DNA of 64,000 nt, taken from JACKAF01 sp041391485 (GTDB lineage Bacteria; Bdellovibrionota; FAC87; UBA2466; JACKAF01). Positions 55,929 through 64,000 of the stretch are shown here, piece by piece. Each line of letters begins with the position of its first letter. Within the stretch, counting starts at the first letter, position 1. The position numbers and the translations under genes were made by a program. Under the pieces are notes generated by a model. It had not been told where the DNA came from. It did no database searches and saw only the letters and a list, made by a program, of their open reading frames with translations. The DNA is taken from NCBI GenBank assembly GCA_041391485.1, contig JAWKNY010000021.1, positions 1 to 64,000 of the forward strand. Direction: 5' to 3'.

Positions 55929-56888
55929 ATGAGATCGGATGCGATTCGTTACGATTGGACGGTGGATGAGGTTTTTGCGCTGATGACGGGTCCGCTGGAG
56001 CCGCTACTGGAACGCGCTCGCAGCGTCCATGCCGAATATGGCGCCCAAGACGTTCAAAAATGCCGGCTCCTAAGCGTCAAAACGGGCGGTTGCCCAGAGG
56101 ACTGCGGCTACTGTTCGCAGAGTGCCCACTACAAGACGGAAGTTAAAGCTGAGTCGATGCTCCCCACGGACGATGTATTGGCCGCGGCTCGGGAAGCACG
56201 CGAGGCCGGAGCCACCCGCTTTTGCATGGGAACGGCTTGGCGGCAGGTGCCCGAGGGCCAGAAGTTTGAGGAAGTGCTGAAGATGATCCGAGGGGTTCGG
56301 GATCTCGGCATGGAGGCGTGCGTAACTCTGGGCATGGCGAACGAAGCGCAACTCAAGCAAATGGCGGAGGCCGGACTCACCTCTTACAATCACAACCTGG
56401 ACACCAGTCGGGAGTTTTATCCCAAGATCGTTACGACACGAACCTATGAGGATCGGTTGACGACTTTAAAAGCGGTACGCAGTTCTGGTGTGCAAATCTG
56501 CTCTGGTGGCATTTTGGGAATGGGCGAAAGTGTGCGTGATCGGGCAGCGATGCTCGTGGAACTTGCTTCTTTTAACCCACACCCCGAAAGTGTGCCGGTG
56601 AATCTTTTAGTCCCGATTGAAGGTACTCCTTTGGAAGGCACGCGGCCCATCGCTTTTGAGGAATTTTTGCGGGCCGTAGCGACAGCGCGCATTCTCATGC
56701 CGGAATCGCGCGTGCGCCTGAGTGCTGGACGAAACACGTTGAGCGAAACGGAGCAGCTTCAGTGCTTTGAAGTGGGGGCTAACTCGATTTTCGTTGGAGA
56801 GAAACTGTTGACGGCTCCAAACGTGGATCAAGAGGAAGACGCGGCTCTTTATACGAAATGGGAAGGGCAACCGGCTTCGTCGGTTTAG
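55929..56888 (+). CDS. bioB: Biotin synthase
   Basis: Radical-SAM insertion of sulfur into dethiobiotin. 319 residues from the ATG at 55929, preceded by GGGAGAG. The SAM cluster motif is TGGCPEDCGYCSQSAHY near 53 (CxxxCxxC). NHNLDTSREFYPKI, CSGGILGMGES, LVPIEGTPLEGT and LSAGRNTLSE are standard BioB. No other biotin gene is near. I see no BirA operator in the 140 bases between it and alaS. Confidence 0.95.
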   Translation: MRSDAIRYDWTVDEVFALMTGPLEPLLERARSVHAEYGAQDVQKCRLLSVKTGGCPEDCGYCSQSAHYKTEVKAESMLPTDDVLAAAREAREAGATRFCMGTAWRQVPEGQKFEEVLKMIRGVRDLGMEACVTLGMANEAQLKQMAEAGLTSYNHNLDTSREFYPKIVTTRTYEDRLTTLKAVRSSGVQICSGGILGMGESVRDRAAMLVELASFNPHPESVPVNLLVPIEGTPLEGTRPIAFEEFLRAVATARILMPESRVRLSAGRNTLSETEQLQCFEVGANSIFVGEKLLTAPNVDQEEDAALYTKWEGQPASSV

Positions 56889-57487
56889 TCGTGGGTCAGG
56901 AGGACGCCCAGGAAGTCGTTGGAGGCTTCTTGGACCAGGGGGCCTCCAGGCTCTTTGCCTAGACAATAACTTTTCCCATGCACCTCAACGGTTCCCAGAT
57001 CACATTTCTCGGTCTTCTTTTCCGGTGAGACTTCGTTCTTTGTCTGGCGTTTTAAGCAGTGCCATTTGCCTCGGACGTTCACCGCACCCAGAGGACAGTT
57101 TTCGGGAGCTTGCGTAGGTTTGTCTTCAACCGTTTCCGAAGTGTAAGCCGATTCACCGGGCTCCAACGCACCTTCAGCCTGGATTCGGTGCTGGAGGTAA
57201 ACCTTGCGAGCCACCAGCCGACCGTGCAGGGCTTTGGCCTCGTACAGAGAACTACTTACCCGTTGCAGGTCTCCGTTGGCGCGGGGAAGCCGTAACCGGC
57301 GTAGCTGGCTTGCTGCGCCGATAAGGAGATCTCGCAGCGACTCTAGCCGGGAGATTTTTTCTTGAATACTTCGATCTGGGAAAGGGTCGATTGGTTCTTC
57401 TTCTGCGAGCGGAACGGAATCGTCCGCACTTAGAGATTTAGGAAGGAGCAGCAATAGAGCTGCCCCAAAAGCTAAGAGCACCTTCAT
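56885..57487 (-). CDS. Secreted protein with a repeated Cys motif
   Basis: 200 residues from the ATG at 57487 (MKVLLAFGAALLLLLPKSLS), a clear signal peptide; the frame upstream lacks one. The middle (60-120) is a helical, Arg/Leu-rich region, probably a coiled coil. The C-terminal part has two copies of a motif: CPLGAVNVRGKWHCLK and CDLGTVEVHGKSYCLG, 16 residues each with Cys at both ends, suggesting small disulfide loops. No family recognised. It overlaps the bioB stop and follows a related-looking gene on the same strand. Confidence 0.6.
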   Translation of the reverse strand: MKVLLAFGAALLLLLPKSLSADDSVPLAEEEPIDPFPDRSIQEKISRLESLRDLLIGAASQLRRLRLPRANGDLQRVSSSLYEAKALHGRLVARKVYLQHRIQAEGALEPGESAYTSETVEDKPTQAPENCPLGAVNVRGKWHCLKRQTKNEVSPEKKTEKCDLGTVEVHGKSYCLGKEPGGPLVQEASNDFLGVLLTHD

Positions 57488-57545
57488 GCCATAAGCATAT
57501 CGGGCACTTGTGTGATGATGATGTTTGGATCGTGAAGACGAAGCG

Positions 57546-57935
57546 CTATTTTGAGCTTGTAGTGGCGACGCCGGCCAACGCGCCAAAACGGCTTTGAAGC
57601 GCAGACTTGCGCGCGCGAGTCTGGCGCGCCTTCTGCGGGACCACGCAGTAGTAGCTGGAATTGGTGACTTTTCCGCTGGAGCTTTTCAGCTTCTCGTAAA
57701 GGCGGCGGTGCTGCTTTTCCAGCCGTTCGGTGATCGCAGCCAGCTCGCTCAGCTCCTCCATCTGGAGGGCGTCGTCTTTTACGTGGAAAATCAGGCGGCT
57801 AATGAGTGTGTTTAGATCCCGGGCGCGCTTCTGATAAAGCTCCAGAGCCTGGGGAACTGGGACATTGTCTTCCGCACTGGCATTTCCTGCCCAGATCGAT
57901 CCCAGTACTATTAATAGAGCTACGAAAACTCTCAC
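57546..57935 (-). CDS. Small secreted coiled-coil protein
   Basis: 129 residues from a GTG at 57935, preceded by AAGGTGG. The signal peptide ends WAGNASA. The mature protein is mainly one long helix (YQKRARDLNTLISRLIFHVK, ELAAITERLEKQHRRLYEKL), then a SSYYCVVPQKARQTRARKSA tail with one Cys and many Arg. Its helical part resembles that of the next gene downstream (58 bases away), so the two may be old paralogues or partners. Function unknown. Confidence 0.55.
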   Translation of the reverse strand: MRVFVALLIVLGSIWAGNASAEDNVPVPQALELYQKRARDLNTLISRLIFHVKDDALQMEELSELAAITERLEKQHRRLYEKLKSSSGKVTNSSYYCVVPQKARQTRARKSALQSRFGALAGVATTSSK

Positions 57936-58020
57936 GAGGCCACCTTTCGGGAGGATTAAGAACCAGCCCAAAGCGTATCAAACAATTGAGGCGGAAATGA
58001 GGAGATGCCTTCTCATTTGG

Positions 58021-58041
58021 GGTGTCCATTGTTTGGACACC
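58021..58041. promoter_or_regulatory. Perfect palindrome GGTGTCCA-N5-TGGACACC, operator-like
   Basis: Arms of 8 bases flank TTGTT. It lies 86 bases upstream of the small secreted protein start and 70 bases after the EtfD-like stop, both on the minus strand. No T-run follows it on that strand, so a regulator-binding site is as likely as a terminator. Confidence 0.35.
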
Positions 58042-58110
58042 TCAACAATCGTAGATTCAGTGAGTTGGGCCAGGTGGGAATTTCGACCGTAGCGGACGGA
58101 TGTCAGGAGA

Positions 58111-60150
58111 CTAGTCCATATTGGAAGCGACGATTTCCATGAGATCCATCACCTTCACGTTCTCGGTGCCCTTTTCGTTTACGGCGCTGCTGATCATGAT
58201 TTTGCAGAATGGGCAGGACGTTGCGATCACATCGGGCTTGGTGGCGAGCGCTTGATCCACGCGATCCATGTTTACGCGCTTGTCCTTATCTTCTTCCAGC
58301 CACATTCTACCGCCGCCCGCGCCACAACATTTGGCGTTGTTGCGGTTTTGCTCCATTTCCGAGAGCTTGGCGCCCGGAACGGATTGCAGTAGCTGCCGCG
58401 GTTCTTCATAGACGTCATTGAATCGGCCATAGTAGCAGGAGTCGTGGTACACGACGTTCTTATCGAACTGCTTGCCGATGCGCACTTTCCCCGACTTAAC
58501 GAGTTCATTAACCAGCGTGGCCGCCCGAATGATTTCCCAGTGGCCACCAAAATCGGGGTACTCGTTCTTGAACGTGTTGAAGCAATGCGGACAGTTGACC
58601 AATATTTTTTTTGCGCCGCAGGCGTTGATGGTTTCAACAAGCCCTTGTGCCATCGTTTGGTAAAGGTACTCGTTCCCTAAACGGCGAGCCGTTTCGCCGT
58701 TGCAGAGTTCCTGCTTGCCGAGGATTGAAAAATTCACCCCGCCTTGCATCAGAATTCTGACAAAAGCTTGCGTGTTGGATTTGTTGTTGGCGTCAAAGGC
58801 GCTGCCGCAACCGACATAATAAAGGTATTCGGGGTTCGGGTTGCTCTCCAACGTCGGGATCTGAAGGCCGCTTGCCCAGCCATCTCTTTCATCGGCGCTG
58901 ATGCCCCATGGATTGGACTGTGTCTCCATTCCTTTGAAAGCACGATTGAGCTCTTCGGGAAAACGGGACACCTCTTGCACCAAATGCTGTCGTATATCTA
59001 CGATTTTGTCCACGTACTCAATGTTCACAGGACAAGCTTCCTCGCACGCGCGGCAGGCGTTACAGGACCAGATCACTTCGTCGGCGACGGGTTTGGACTC
59101 TCCCACAACGACGTCCATCTCCTCCGCGCTGGATCCCCCAACGGCTTTTAGCATCGCGGGTTGCTGGGCGTAGAGGGTATCGCGCAATTGCAGCAGGAAC
59201 TGTCTAGGCGCGAGCACTTTGCCGGAAGCAGTGGCCGGACACACGGAAGAGCAGCGCCCACATTCCGTGCAGCTATACATGTCGAGCACTTGCTTCTGGG
59301 TGAAATGTTGGATTTGCGACCTGCCGAACAGAGCATCTTCGGCTTCGTAGTCTTTTTTGGCGAGTTTACCTTTGGGTTCCACTTTTCCCAGAAACACATT
59401 GGGAATAGCCGTGATGATGTGGAAGTGCTTCGATCGGGGAAGCAGATTCAAGAAAACCAGGATCACGGTATTGTGCACCCACCAAGCAATCTCACCCAGG
59501 AGGTTGGCGCGCGCGGCGTCCATTCCAATCCAGCCGGCAATGAGACGACTGACCGGCTGCCATTGGGCTTCGATTACCCCTTCTTCGGTGCCAGCAAAGA
59601 GCACAATGCGACTCGCGTCGTAGACGAGACCCGAAAGCATGATGGAAAAGATAAAGAGCAAAATGACGACGGCTTCCCAATGGGAATGGGATCGCAAACG
59701 GGCTTCCGCGGGCAAAAACCCCATCAGCCGCTCGGGTTTTTGGACGAGCCAACGGTAAAGCGCGATCCACACGCCGAGCGCCACCGCGACCTCAAAGATA
59801 TCCTTAACTAAACCATAAGGACCACCCAACTGAGTGGGCGAGAATCCGGGAACGTAGAACTCTGGAAACCAGCCGCGCGCAAACATGGTGATCACTTGAA
59901 ACAGGAGCACCACGAAGCCCCAGAAAATGATCGCGTGCATGATGCCGGCGGGCTGATCCCCGCCAAAAAACTTTTTCTGGCCGAAAGCGTAGACCAGCGT
60001 GTTCTTGATTCGAGTGGCCAGCGTTTTGGTTGAGTAATCCCGCAGGTCGTCTTTTCGCATGGACAACAGCACTCGGAGCCGTCCCCAAACCTGCCAGGCA
60101 AAAAATCCGCCCAGACCCAAAACAAGGAGTGTCCAAATTATTGCTTTCAT
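58111..60150 (-). CDS. Membrane-bound Fe-S oxidoreductase, EtfD-like (ETF:quinone oxidoreductase type)
   Basis: 679 residues. Five or six N-terminal helices with His residues form a NarI/HdrE-like cytochrome b part (GIMHAIIFWGFVVLLFQVIT, WWVHNTVILVFLNLL). Two 4Fe-4S sites follow: YSCTECGRCSSVCPA near 295 and WSCNACRACEEACPV near 370. Two CCG domains come next, with YVGCGSAFD, VNCPHCFNTFKNEYP, YHDSCYYGR and AKCCGAGGGRMW. This order is typical of proteins passing electrons from electron-transfer flavoprotein to membrane quinone in acyl-CoA oxidation. No etfAB gene lies in the window, so the donor is inferred. It follows the nitrilase gene by 12 bases. Confidence 0.85.
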   Translation of the reverse strand: MKAIIWTLLVLGLGGFFAWQVWGRLRVLLSMRKDDLRDYSTKTLATRIKNTLVYAFGQKKFFGGDQPAGIMHAIIFWGFVVLLFQVITMFARGWFPEFYVPGFSPTQLGGPYGLVKDIFEVAVALGVWIALYRWLVQKPERLMGFLPAEARLRSHSHWEAVVILLFIFSIMLSGLVYDASRIVLFAGTEEGVIEAQWQPVSRLIAGWIGMDAARANLLGEIAWWVHNTVILVFLNLLPRSKHFHIITAIPNVFLGKVEPKGKLAKKDYEAEDALFGRSQIQHFTQKQVLDMYSCTECGRCSSVCPATASGKVLAPRQFLLQLRDTLYAQQPAMLKAVGGSSAEEMDVVVGESKPVADEVIWSCNACRACEEACPVNIEYVDKIVDIRQHLVQEVSRFPEELNRAFKGMETQSNPWGISADERDGWASGLQIPTLESNPNPEYLYYVGCGSAFDANNKSNTQAFVRILMQGGVNFSILGKQELCNGETARRLGNEYLYQTMAQGLVETINACGAKKILVNCPHCFNTFKNEYPDFGGHWEIIRAATLVNELVKSGKVRIGKQFDKNVVYHDSCYYGRFNDVYEEPRQLLQSVPGAKLSEMEQNRNNAKCCGAGGGRMWLEEDKDKRVNMDRVDQALATKPDVIATSCPFCKIMISSAVNEKGTENVKVMDLMEIVASNMD

Positions 60151-60162
60151 TTTCGTTGCTCC

Positions 60163-60975
60163 CTAGGGCGTGGGGAAGAGGTCGTCTCTTCGACACGCCC
60201 ATGCATCCAGTCGTTTTTGGCACTCTCCGATGTCGTCGACGGAGATATCGTGAGTGACCATTCCCACTTCCTCGCCCATTTCTGTTAGCACTTCCCCCCA
60301 AGGGGAGACAATCAAAGAATGCCCAAAGGTAAACCGTTCGTCGCCGCAACGTCCGGTAAGTGCCGGCGCGACCACGAAACATTGGTTTTCAATAGCGCGT
60401 GCTTTTAGAAGCGTGTGCCAGTGCACTTTTCCCGTCGGTACCGCAAAAGCAGCGGGGACAAACAACACCTGTGCGCCTCGACGTCGCAGTGCTCTGAATA
60501 GTTCAGGAAATCGAATATCAAAACAGATTGCCAAGCCCGCAGTGCCCCACGGGCGCTTCAAGCTCACCACTTCTTTTCCGGCATCATAAAATAGCGTCTC
60601 GTCGTATACCCGGTCCGGCAGCTCCGCTCGAAACAAGAAAAGCTTTCTGTAAAGGCCGAGTACTTTGCCGGTCGAATCGATGTACGGCAGGGTGTTGTAC
60701 TGCCTGCAGGGAAGTTTAGAAATGGGCTCTCTCAAGGAGCCGGGCAAAATATCGATAGAAAACTCTTTAGCCCAGTTCGAAAATTTCTTCAGGATGGTTT
60801 CATACTTAGGCAGGACAGCAGCGCAGTCCGCCGAATGTCCGATAAAGTAAGCCATTTCCGGAAATACGATGATGTCGGCCTTTTTTTGATGCGCTTGCTC
60901 AACAAAGTTGCGCATGGATTGTAGGTTGGTATCCAGATCGCAACTGGCAGTCATTTGAACCAAGGCAATGCGCAT
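60163..60975 (-). CDS. Carbon-nitrogen hydrolase (nitrilase superfamily)
   Basis: 270 residues from the ATG at 60975 (MRIALVQM), the usual start for the family. The catalytic triad is in place: Glu in IVFPEMAYF, Lys in LYRKLFLFRAEL, Cys in AICFDIRFPELFRAL. KARAIENQCFVVAPA and FGHSLIVSPWGEVL are further family marks. Closest in pattern to Nit/omega-amidase-like members, which clean up deaminated glutathione or alpha-ketoglutaramate. The adjacent divergent gene is gshB, which makes a deaminated-glutathione role attractive but unproven. Confidence 0.85.
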   Translation of the reverse strand: MRIALVQMTASCDLDTNLQSMRNFVEQAHQKKADIIVFPEMAYFIGHSADCAAVLPKYETILKKFSNWAKEFSIDILPGSLREPISKLPCRQYNTLPYIDSTGKVLGLYRKLFLFRAELPDRVYDETLFYDAGKEVVSLKRPWGTAGLAICFDIRFPELFRALRRRGAQVLFVPAAFAVPTGKVHWHTLLKARAIENQCFVVAPALTGRCGDERFTFGHSLIVSPWGEVLTEMGEEVGMVTHDISVDDIGECQKRLDAWACRRDDLFPTP

Positions 60976-61081
60976 GGAGCTGAATGATAGTGTCCAGCTC
61001 CGGCAAATGCAATGCAGCGGCTTCTTTTCGGGAGTATCGAAGGGGCTTTTCATTCGGAGCAAAGACTTCTATAAAAACTAA

Positions 61082-62017
61082 GTGAAGATTCTTGTCGTCG
61101 CCGATCCTTTGGAAAGTATTCAGTCGCCGTCCGATACAACTGTCTATCTGACGAAAGCCGCGTTGAAACGCGGGCATGAGGTCTTTTGGGCCACGCCCGG
61201 TGGCATTTTTCTGACTCGATCTGAAGTAGGTTTCCAAGCACAGCGCGTGCACCTGGAAAAGGACGCGGTGAAGTTCAAGGGGCCCGCGGCGCTCATGCCC
61301 TTGGCAGCCGCCGATACCGCCTGGGTTCGCAAAGACCCTCCCTTCGATGCTGCCTATCTAAGGTTGTGCTGGTTGCTGGCTTTGGAGGAACGTCGCTGCT
61401 GGTTCATGAATCGTCCCTCATTGCTTCTTCGGTATCATGAAAAACTTGTACCCGCGGAGGCGGTGGCCCAAGGTTTTCTAGGTCCAGACGAGATCATCGA
61501 TAACTTTTACAATTCCTCAGCGGCGCTCGTTGCCTTCCTAAAAGCCCACAAGGAGAAGGAAGCGGTAGCAAAACCTTTCTTTGGTTTTGGCGGGCGGGAC
61601 ATCCAGCGGGTTCCGATCGAGTCTCTCCCGTCGTTGCAGAGGGAAGACACGTTGCTGCAGCCGTTTCATAAGGAAGTACAGGAACTGGGTGATCACAGAC
61701 TCTTTTACTTGGGCGGACGGTTTATAGGGCATGTGGCGCGCATGCCGAAGCCGGGAGGATTTGTTTCCAACTTCGCCCAAGGGGGTAGCGGCGAGTCGCG
61801 TCCACTCAGTGACGCTCAGAAAGTTGTAGTCGATAAACTCGGCAAGTTTTTGGCTCATGTTGGAATCGATTTTGCGGGGGCGGATCTTATCGGGAATCAC
61901 ATCTCAGAGGTGAACATTACCTCGCCCACTGGCCTCGTCACGATGGAGACTTTGGACGGCAACCCTTACGGGGATTGGGTAATGGATTTTGTGGAAGCTC
62001 AGTCCAGTGCGCTCTGA
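61082..62017 (+). CDS. gshB: Glutathione synthetase, ATP-grasp
   Basis: 311 residues from a GTG at 61082. The opening MKILVVADPLESIQSPSDTT and AWVRKDPPFDAAYLRLCWLL match GshB, as do AKPFFGFGGRDIQRV (ATP-binding loop) and FAGADLIGNHISEVNITSPT (metal site) and SNFAQGGSGESRPL. It adds glycine to gamma-glutamylcysteine. The stop overlaps convergent gshA by 19 bases, so both enzymes of glutathione synthesis meet tail to tail. Confidence 0.9.
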   Translation: MKILVVADPLESIQSPSDTTVYLTKAALKRGHEVFWATPGGIFLTRSEVGFQAQRVHLEKDAVKFKGPAALMPLAAADTAWVRKDPPFDAAYLRLCWLLALEERRCWFMNRPSLLLRYHEKLVPAEAVAQGFLGPDEIIDNFYNSSAALVAFLKAHKEKEAVAKPFFGFGGRDIQRVPIESLPSLQREDTLLQPFHKEVQELGDHRLFYLGGRFIGHVARMPKPGGFVSNFAQGGSGESRPLSDAQKVVVDKLGKFLAHVGIDFAGADLIGNHISEVNITSPTGLVTMETLDGNPYGDWVMDFVEAQSSAL

Positions 62018-63366
62018 GCCGCGTAGCTAATCACGGCGGGAATCTTCTTGGTGGGGGTTTCCCTAAAGATCTTAAGGACCCGCTCCGCTGGCGTCACGCC
62101 CTCAGCCAGATTTTCTTGAATCGGTTTCAGAAATTTTTCCTCGCCATAGCCACGGTTCTGCAACCCCAAACAAGCGGCATCGAGTAGTTTTTCACTTAGC
62201 TTGTAGAGATTGATTCCGCAGGTCTTGGCGGCAAGGCCTTCTTTGGCAGAGGCTTCAAGAAGTTGCTCACGGGAATCGGCGCTCATTTTGCCAAGTTCAG
62301 AGAGGACGAGAGCGCGCGCGTTTTCATCGTAAAGTAGACCCATCCAAAAGGCGGCGGCGGCATAGCGCTCCCGCGGACGTTGCCCGTCCAGCGATCGGAT
62401 CTCCACGTAACCCGGCTTGATGCGCGCCTCCGTAAAGAGTTGGCGGACGGCATTCAATCGATTTGCGGCATCCGCCTCCACGCCCGGTACTTCACCTTTT
62501 ACGATCTGCGCGAGGCATTTCCCCTGGGAAGCTACGTACTCTTTGTTCGAGTTTTGCAAATACATTAAAGGGTAGTTCCAAAGATGTTCTGCATAGGCTT
62601 GGTAATTGAAGCCTGGCTCAAAAGCTTTGTTTAGTAGACCTGTACGATCAGGATCCGTATGCTTCCAAATTTCACGGCGAAACGACAGGTATCCCGACTC
62701 CTTCGCCTTATAAAGTGGTGAGTTGGCGAAGAGCGCGTACGACAACGGCGCGGCGGCAAGCGCCACGCGCAGCATCTCAATCCCTTCCTCTTCACTTTGG
62801 TAATCCAGGTTTACTTGTACAGAGCTAGAAACCCGCATCATGGAAAGTCCGAGCGTATCGCGCTTTCCCAAATATTCTGTCATGAGTCCGTAACGGGTAG
62901 CAGGGATGACATCGATGGATTCCGGCCCGTTGCACGGGTTGGCTCCCAAACCTATCCATCGCAACCCCCAGGGGCAGCTGACGCGATCGACAGCGGCCTC
63001 AAACGTTTGAGTTTTTTCAACCAGAGATCCCAGATCGACGGTGGCCTCGGTTGCAAGCTCAAGCTGGCTTCCGGGTTCAAGCGTGATGTTCCCCGTATCG
63101 GGAGTCAAACCGAGGGGCCGGCCCGCCACGTTGTTGCTGAGGGGCCAGCCGTACTCCTTGCTCAGTGCAAGGAGAAGCGCCTCTGCCCCTTCCCGGGTTT
63201 CCCCCTCTGCTGTCCGCGTTTTCTCGTAACCAAACGGGGTACAGTCCGGCCACATCCCGATGCGTTCGATTTCGATTCCGATTTTGCGGTGTTTGGCATC
63301 GCGAGCGGCGGATCGCAGAAGGTCCGCAATGGCCTCAATTCCCGCTATGTCCTTAGGACTTGGCAT
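61999..63366 (-). CDS. gshA: Glutamate-cysteine ligase, plant/alpha-proteobacterial type
   Basis: 455 residues from the ATG at 63366 (MPSPKDIAGIEAIADLL). Landmarks are KIGIEIERIGMW near 27, ITLEPGSQLELATEATVDLG near 93, LRWIGLGANPCNGPE, MMRVSSSVQVNLDYQSEEEG, GYLSFRREIWKHTDPDRTGL and KPGYVEIRSLDGQR. These fit the GCS2 group found in plants and many proteobacteria rather than the enteric type. It makes gamma-glutamylcysteine for GshB, its convergent neighbour. Divergent from the tRNA across 153 bases. Confidence 0.92.
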   Translation of the reverse strand: MPSPKDIAGIEAIADLLRSAARDAKHRKIGIEIERIGMWPDCTPFGYEKTRTAEGETREGAEALLLALSKEYGWPLSNNVAGRPLGLTPDTGNITLEPGSQLELATEATVDLGSLVEKTQTFEAAVDRVSCPWGLRWIGLGANPCNGPESIDVIPATRYGLMTEYLGKRDTLGLSMMRVSSSVQVNLDYQSEEEGIEMLRVALAAAPLSYALFANSPLYKAKESGYLSFRREIWKHTDPDRTGLLNKAFEPGFNYQAYAEHLWNYPLMYLQNSNKEYVASQGKCLAQIVKGEVPGVEADAANRLNAVRQLFTEARIKPGYVEIRSLDGQRPRERYAAAAFWMGLLYDENARALVLSELGKMSADSREQLLEASAKEGLAAKTCGINLYKLSEKLLDAACLGLQNRGYGEEKFLKPIQENLAEGVTPAERVLKIFRETPTKKIPAVISYAAQSALD

Positions 63367-63519
63367 CGACCGAGTGTAACGGTACGCCGGGGAGCCCGTA
63401 AAGCTTTCAATAGTTTGGGCTACATATCCCCTAGTCGGGACCCAAAAGTTATGGTTTAACCCCAGGACACTCTCTGAAACCAATTCCGCGGTTCAAGGGA
63501 GTTTTGTTTTTGAGAACAT

Positions 63520-63595
<76 letters not shown>

Positions 63596-63600
63596 ATTAG

Positions 63601-63663
63601 CTAAGAGTCGGGTCTCGTTCTCGCAAGCGAGGTCGATCCCCTTCCGGTCCACCAATTAGCTAA
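63601..63663 (+). repeat. Direct repeat of the tRNA-Ala 3' end and flank (att-like or tRNA remnant)
   Basis: 31 bases, TCGATCCCCTTCCGGTCCAC and the following CAATTAGCTAA, occur at 63574-63604 (inside the tRNA and its flank) and again exactly at 63633-63663. The 28 bases between contain CTCGTTCTCGCAAGCGAG, which resembles a worn anticodon arm. This fits either a decayed tandem tRNA copy or a repeated attachment site left by integration at a tRNA 3' end. Confidence 0.7.
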
Positions 63664-63722
63664 CTCCCCTCTTTACTAAGTACCTATTTTTTTGGCTGTT
63701 TCATTCGTACTAGCGCAGTGAT

Positions 63723-64000
63723 ATGGACTGGGGGATGGAAACCCCGGCCAATATTTTTAGCCTCTTTCTGGAGAGCTTGGGCGGAAGAGGCTCCCGCTTT
63801 TCTGAGCAGTTTGCGGATTCTATAGTCTTCGACACGCCCATTACCGGCAAAGCCAAAGGACGCGAGCAGGCCGAAGACGCTTTGGACCGTTTGGTCCAAT
63901 GGTTTCGTGGGCACAACGCGCGTCTGGAGTACGGGCGAATGATTTCCGGAGACGCGGGTTACACGGCGGGAGAAGGGAAAGCTTTTTTGCAGCTGGATGG
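63723..64000 (+). CDS. SnoaL/NTF2-like protein (partial, 3' end off window)
   Basis: The first 92 codons are present, starting at the ATG 63723 or at a second ATG at 63735. The sequence ANIFSLFLESLGGRGSRFSE, FADSIVFDTPITGKAKGREQ, then AEDALDRLVQWFRGHNARLE has the helix-helix-strand order of the NTF2/SnoaL fold (small cone-shaped barrels used by cyclases, isomerases and dimer modules). No catalytic residue can be assigned from a fragment. No strong ribosome site is visible. Confidence 0.5.
   Translation, partial: MDWGMETPANIFSLFLESLGGRGSRFSEQFADSIVFDTPITGKAKGREQAEDALDRLVQWFRGHNARLEYGRMISGDAGYTAGEGKAFLQLD

Noticed and set aside
63684..63914. 76-codon minus-strand frame at the right end
   Set aside because: The opposite strand carries a better frame with an NTF2-like pattern running off the window; this one is its shadow.

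Overview
The window reads as chromosomal DNA of a Gram-negative, respiring bacterium. It carries an LptF/LptG-type LPS export permease, several lipoproteins with clear lipoboxes, an outer-membrane protein ending in Phe, a cbb3-type oxidase, a di-heme peroxidase, a DXP-pathway isoprenoid start (dxs, ispA) and glutathione synthesis. The many secreted proteins of unknown function and the delta-60-repeat lipoprotein would fit a Bdellovibrionota or delta-proteobacterial-like lineage, but no rRNA is present and this placement is only an inference. Genes are densely packed, with many ATGA/TAATG-type overlaps. No phage, insertion sequence or CRISPR array is visible.

Layout. 1-2.8 kb: envelope proteins and a phosphopantetheinyl transferase. 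2.9-4.7 kb: an RNase E/G enzyme with a 130-residue charged insertion, ended by a 24-bp perfect inverted repeat. 4.8-16.8 kb (minus strand): tlyA, a patatin-like lipoprotein, a giant lipoprotein, a secreted protein, then purB-C-S-Q-L-F. 17-21.3 kb: a membrane-anchored sensor-like protein and dxs-ispA-xseB. 21.4-26 kb: a complete branched-chain amino-acid ABC transporter (livJHMGF). 26-28.5 kb: secreted proteins of unknown function. 28.6-33.7 kb (minus): a cbb3 oxidase operon (cytochrome c, ccoN, ccoO) with seven small or unusual membrane genes. 34-36.4 kb: di-heme peroxidase, AMMECR1 protein, zinc-ribbon/Tudor-like protein. 36.5-41.7 kb (plus): TlpA thioredoxin, PAP2, Nudix, nadC-nadB-nadA. 42.2-45.4 kb: a 1090-residue lipoprotein of five 106-residue repeats plus seven delta-60 repeats. 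45.4-55.8 kb (minus): alaS, lptF/G, def, fmt, rpe, hutH, hutU, hutI. 55.9-64 kb: bioB, two small secreted coiled-coil proteins, an EtfD-like Fe-S quinone oxidoreductase with a nitrilase, convergent gshB/gshA, tRNA-Ala(CGC) and a partial gene.

A major caveat: I count 15 single-base frameshifts in 11 genes, including alaS, fmt, def, ccoN, nadB and livM, plus one in-frame stop. In every case both halves are well-conserved protein and one added or removed base restores the family sequence; many of the sites are short homopolymer runs. Because alaS is essential, most of these are probably sequencing or assembly indels rather than pseudogenes. I therefore give full-length coordinates for these genes and state where each break lies.
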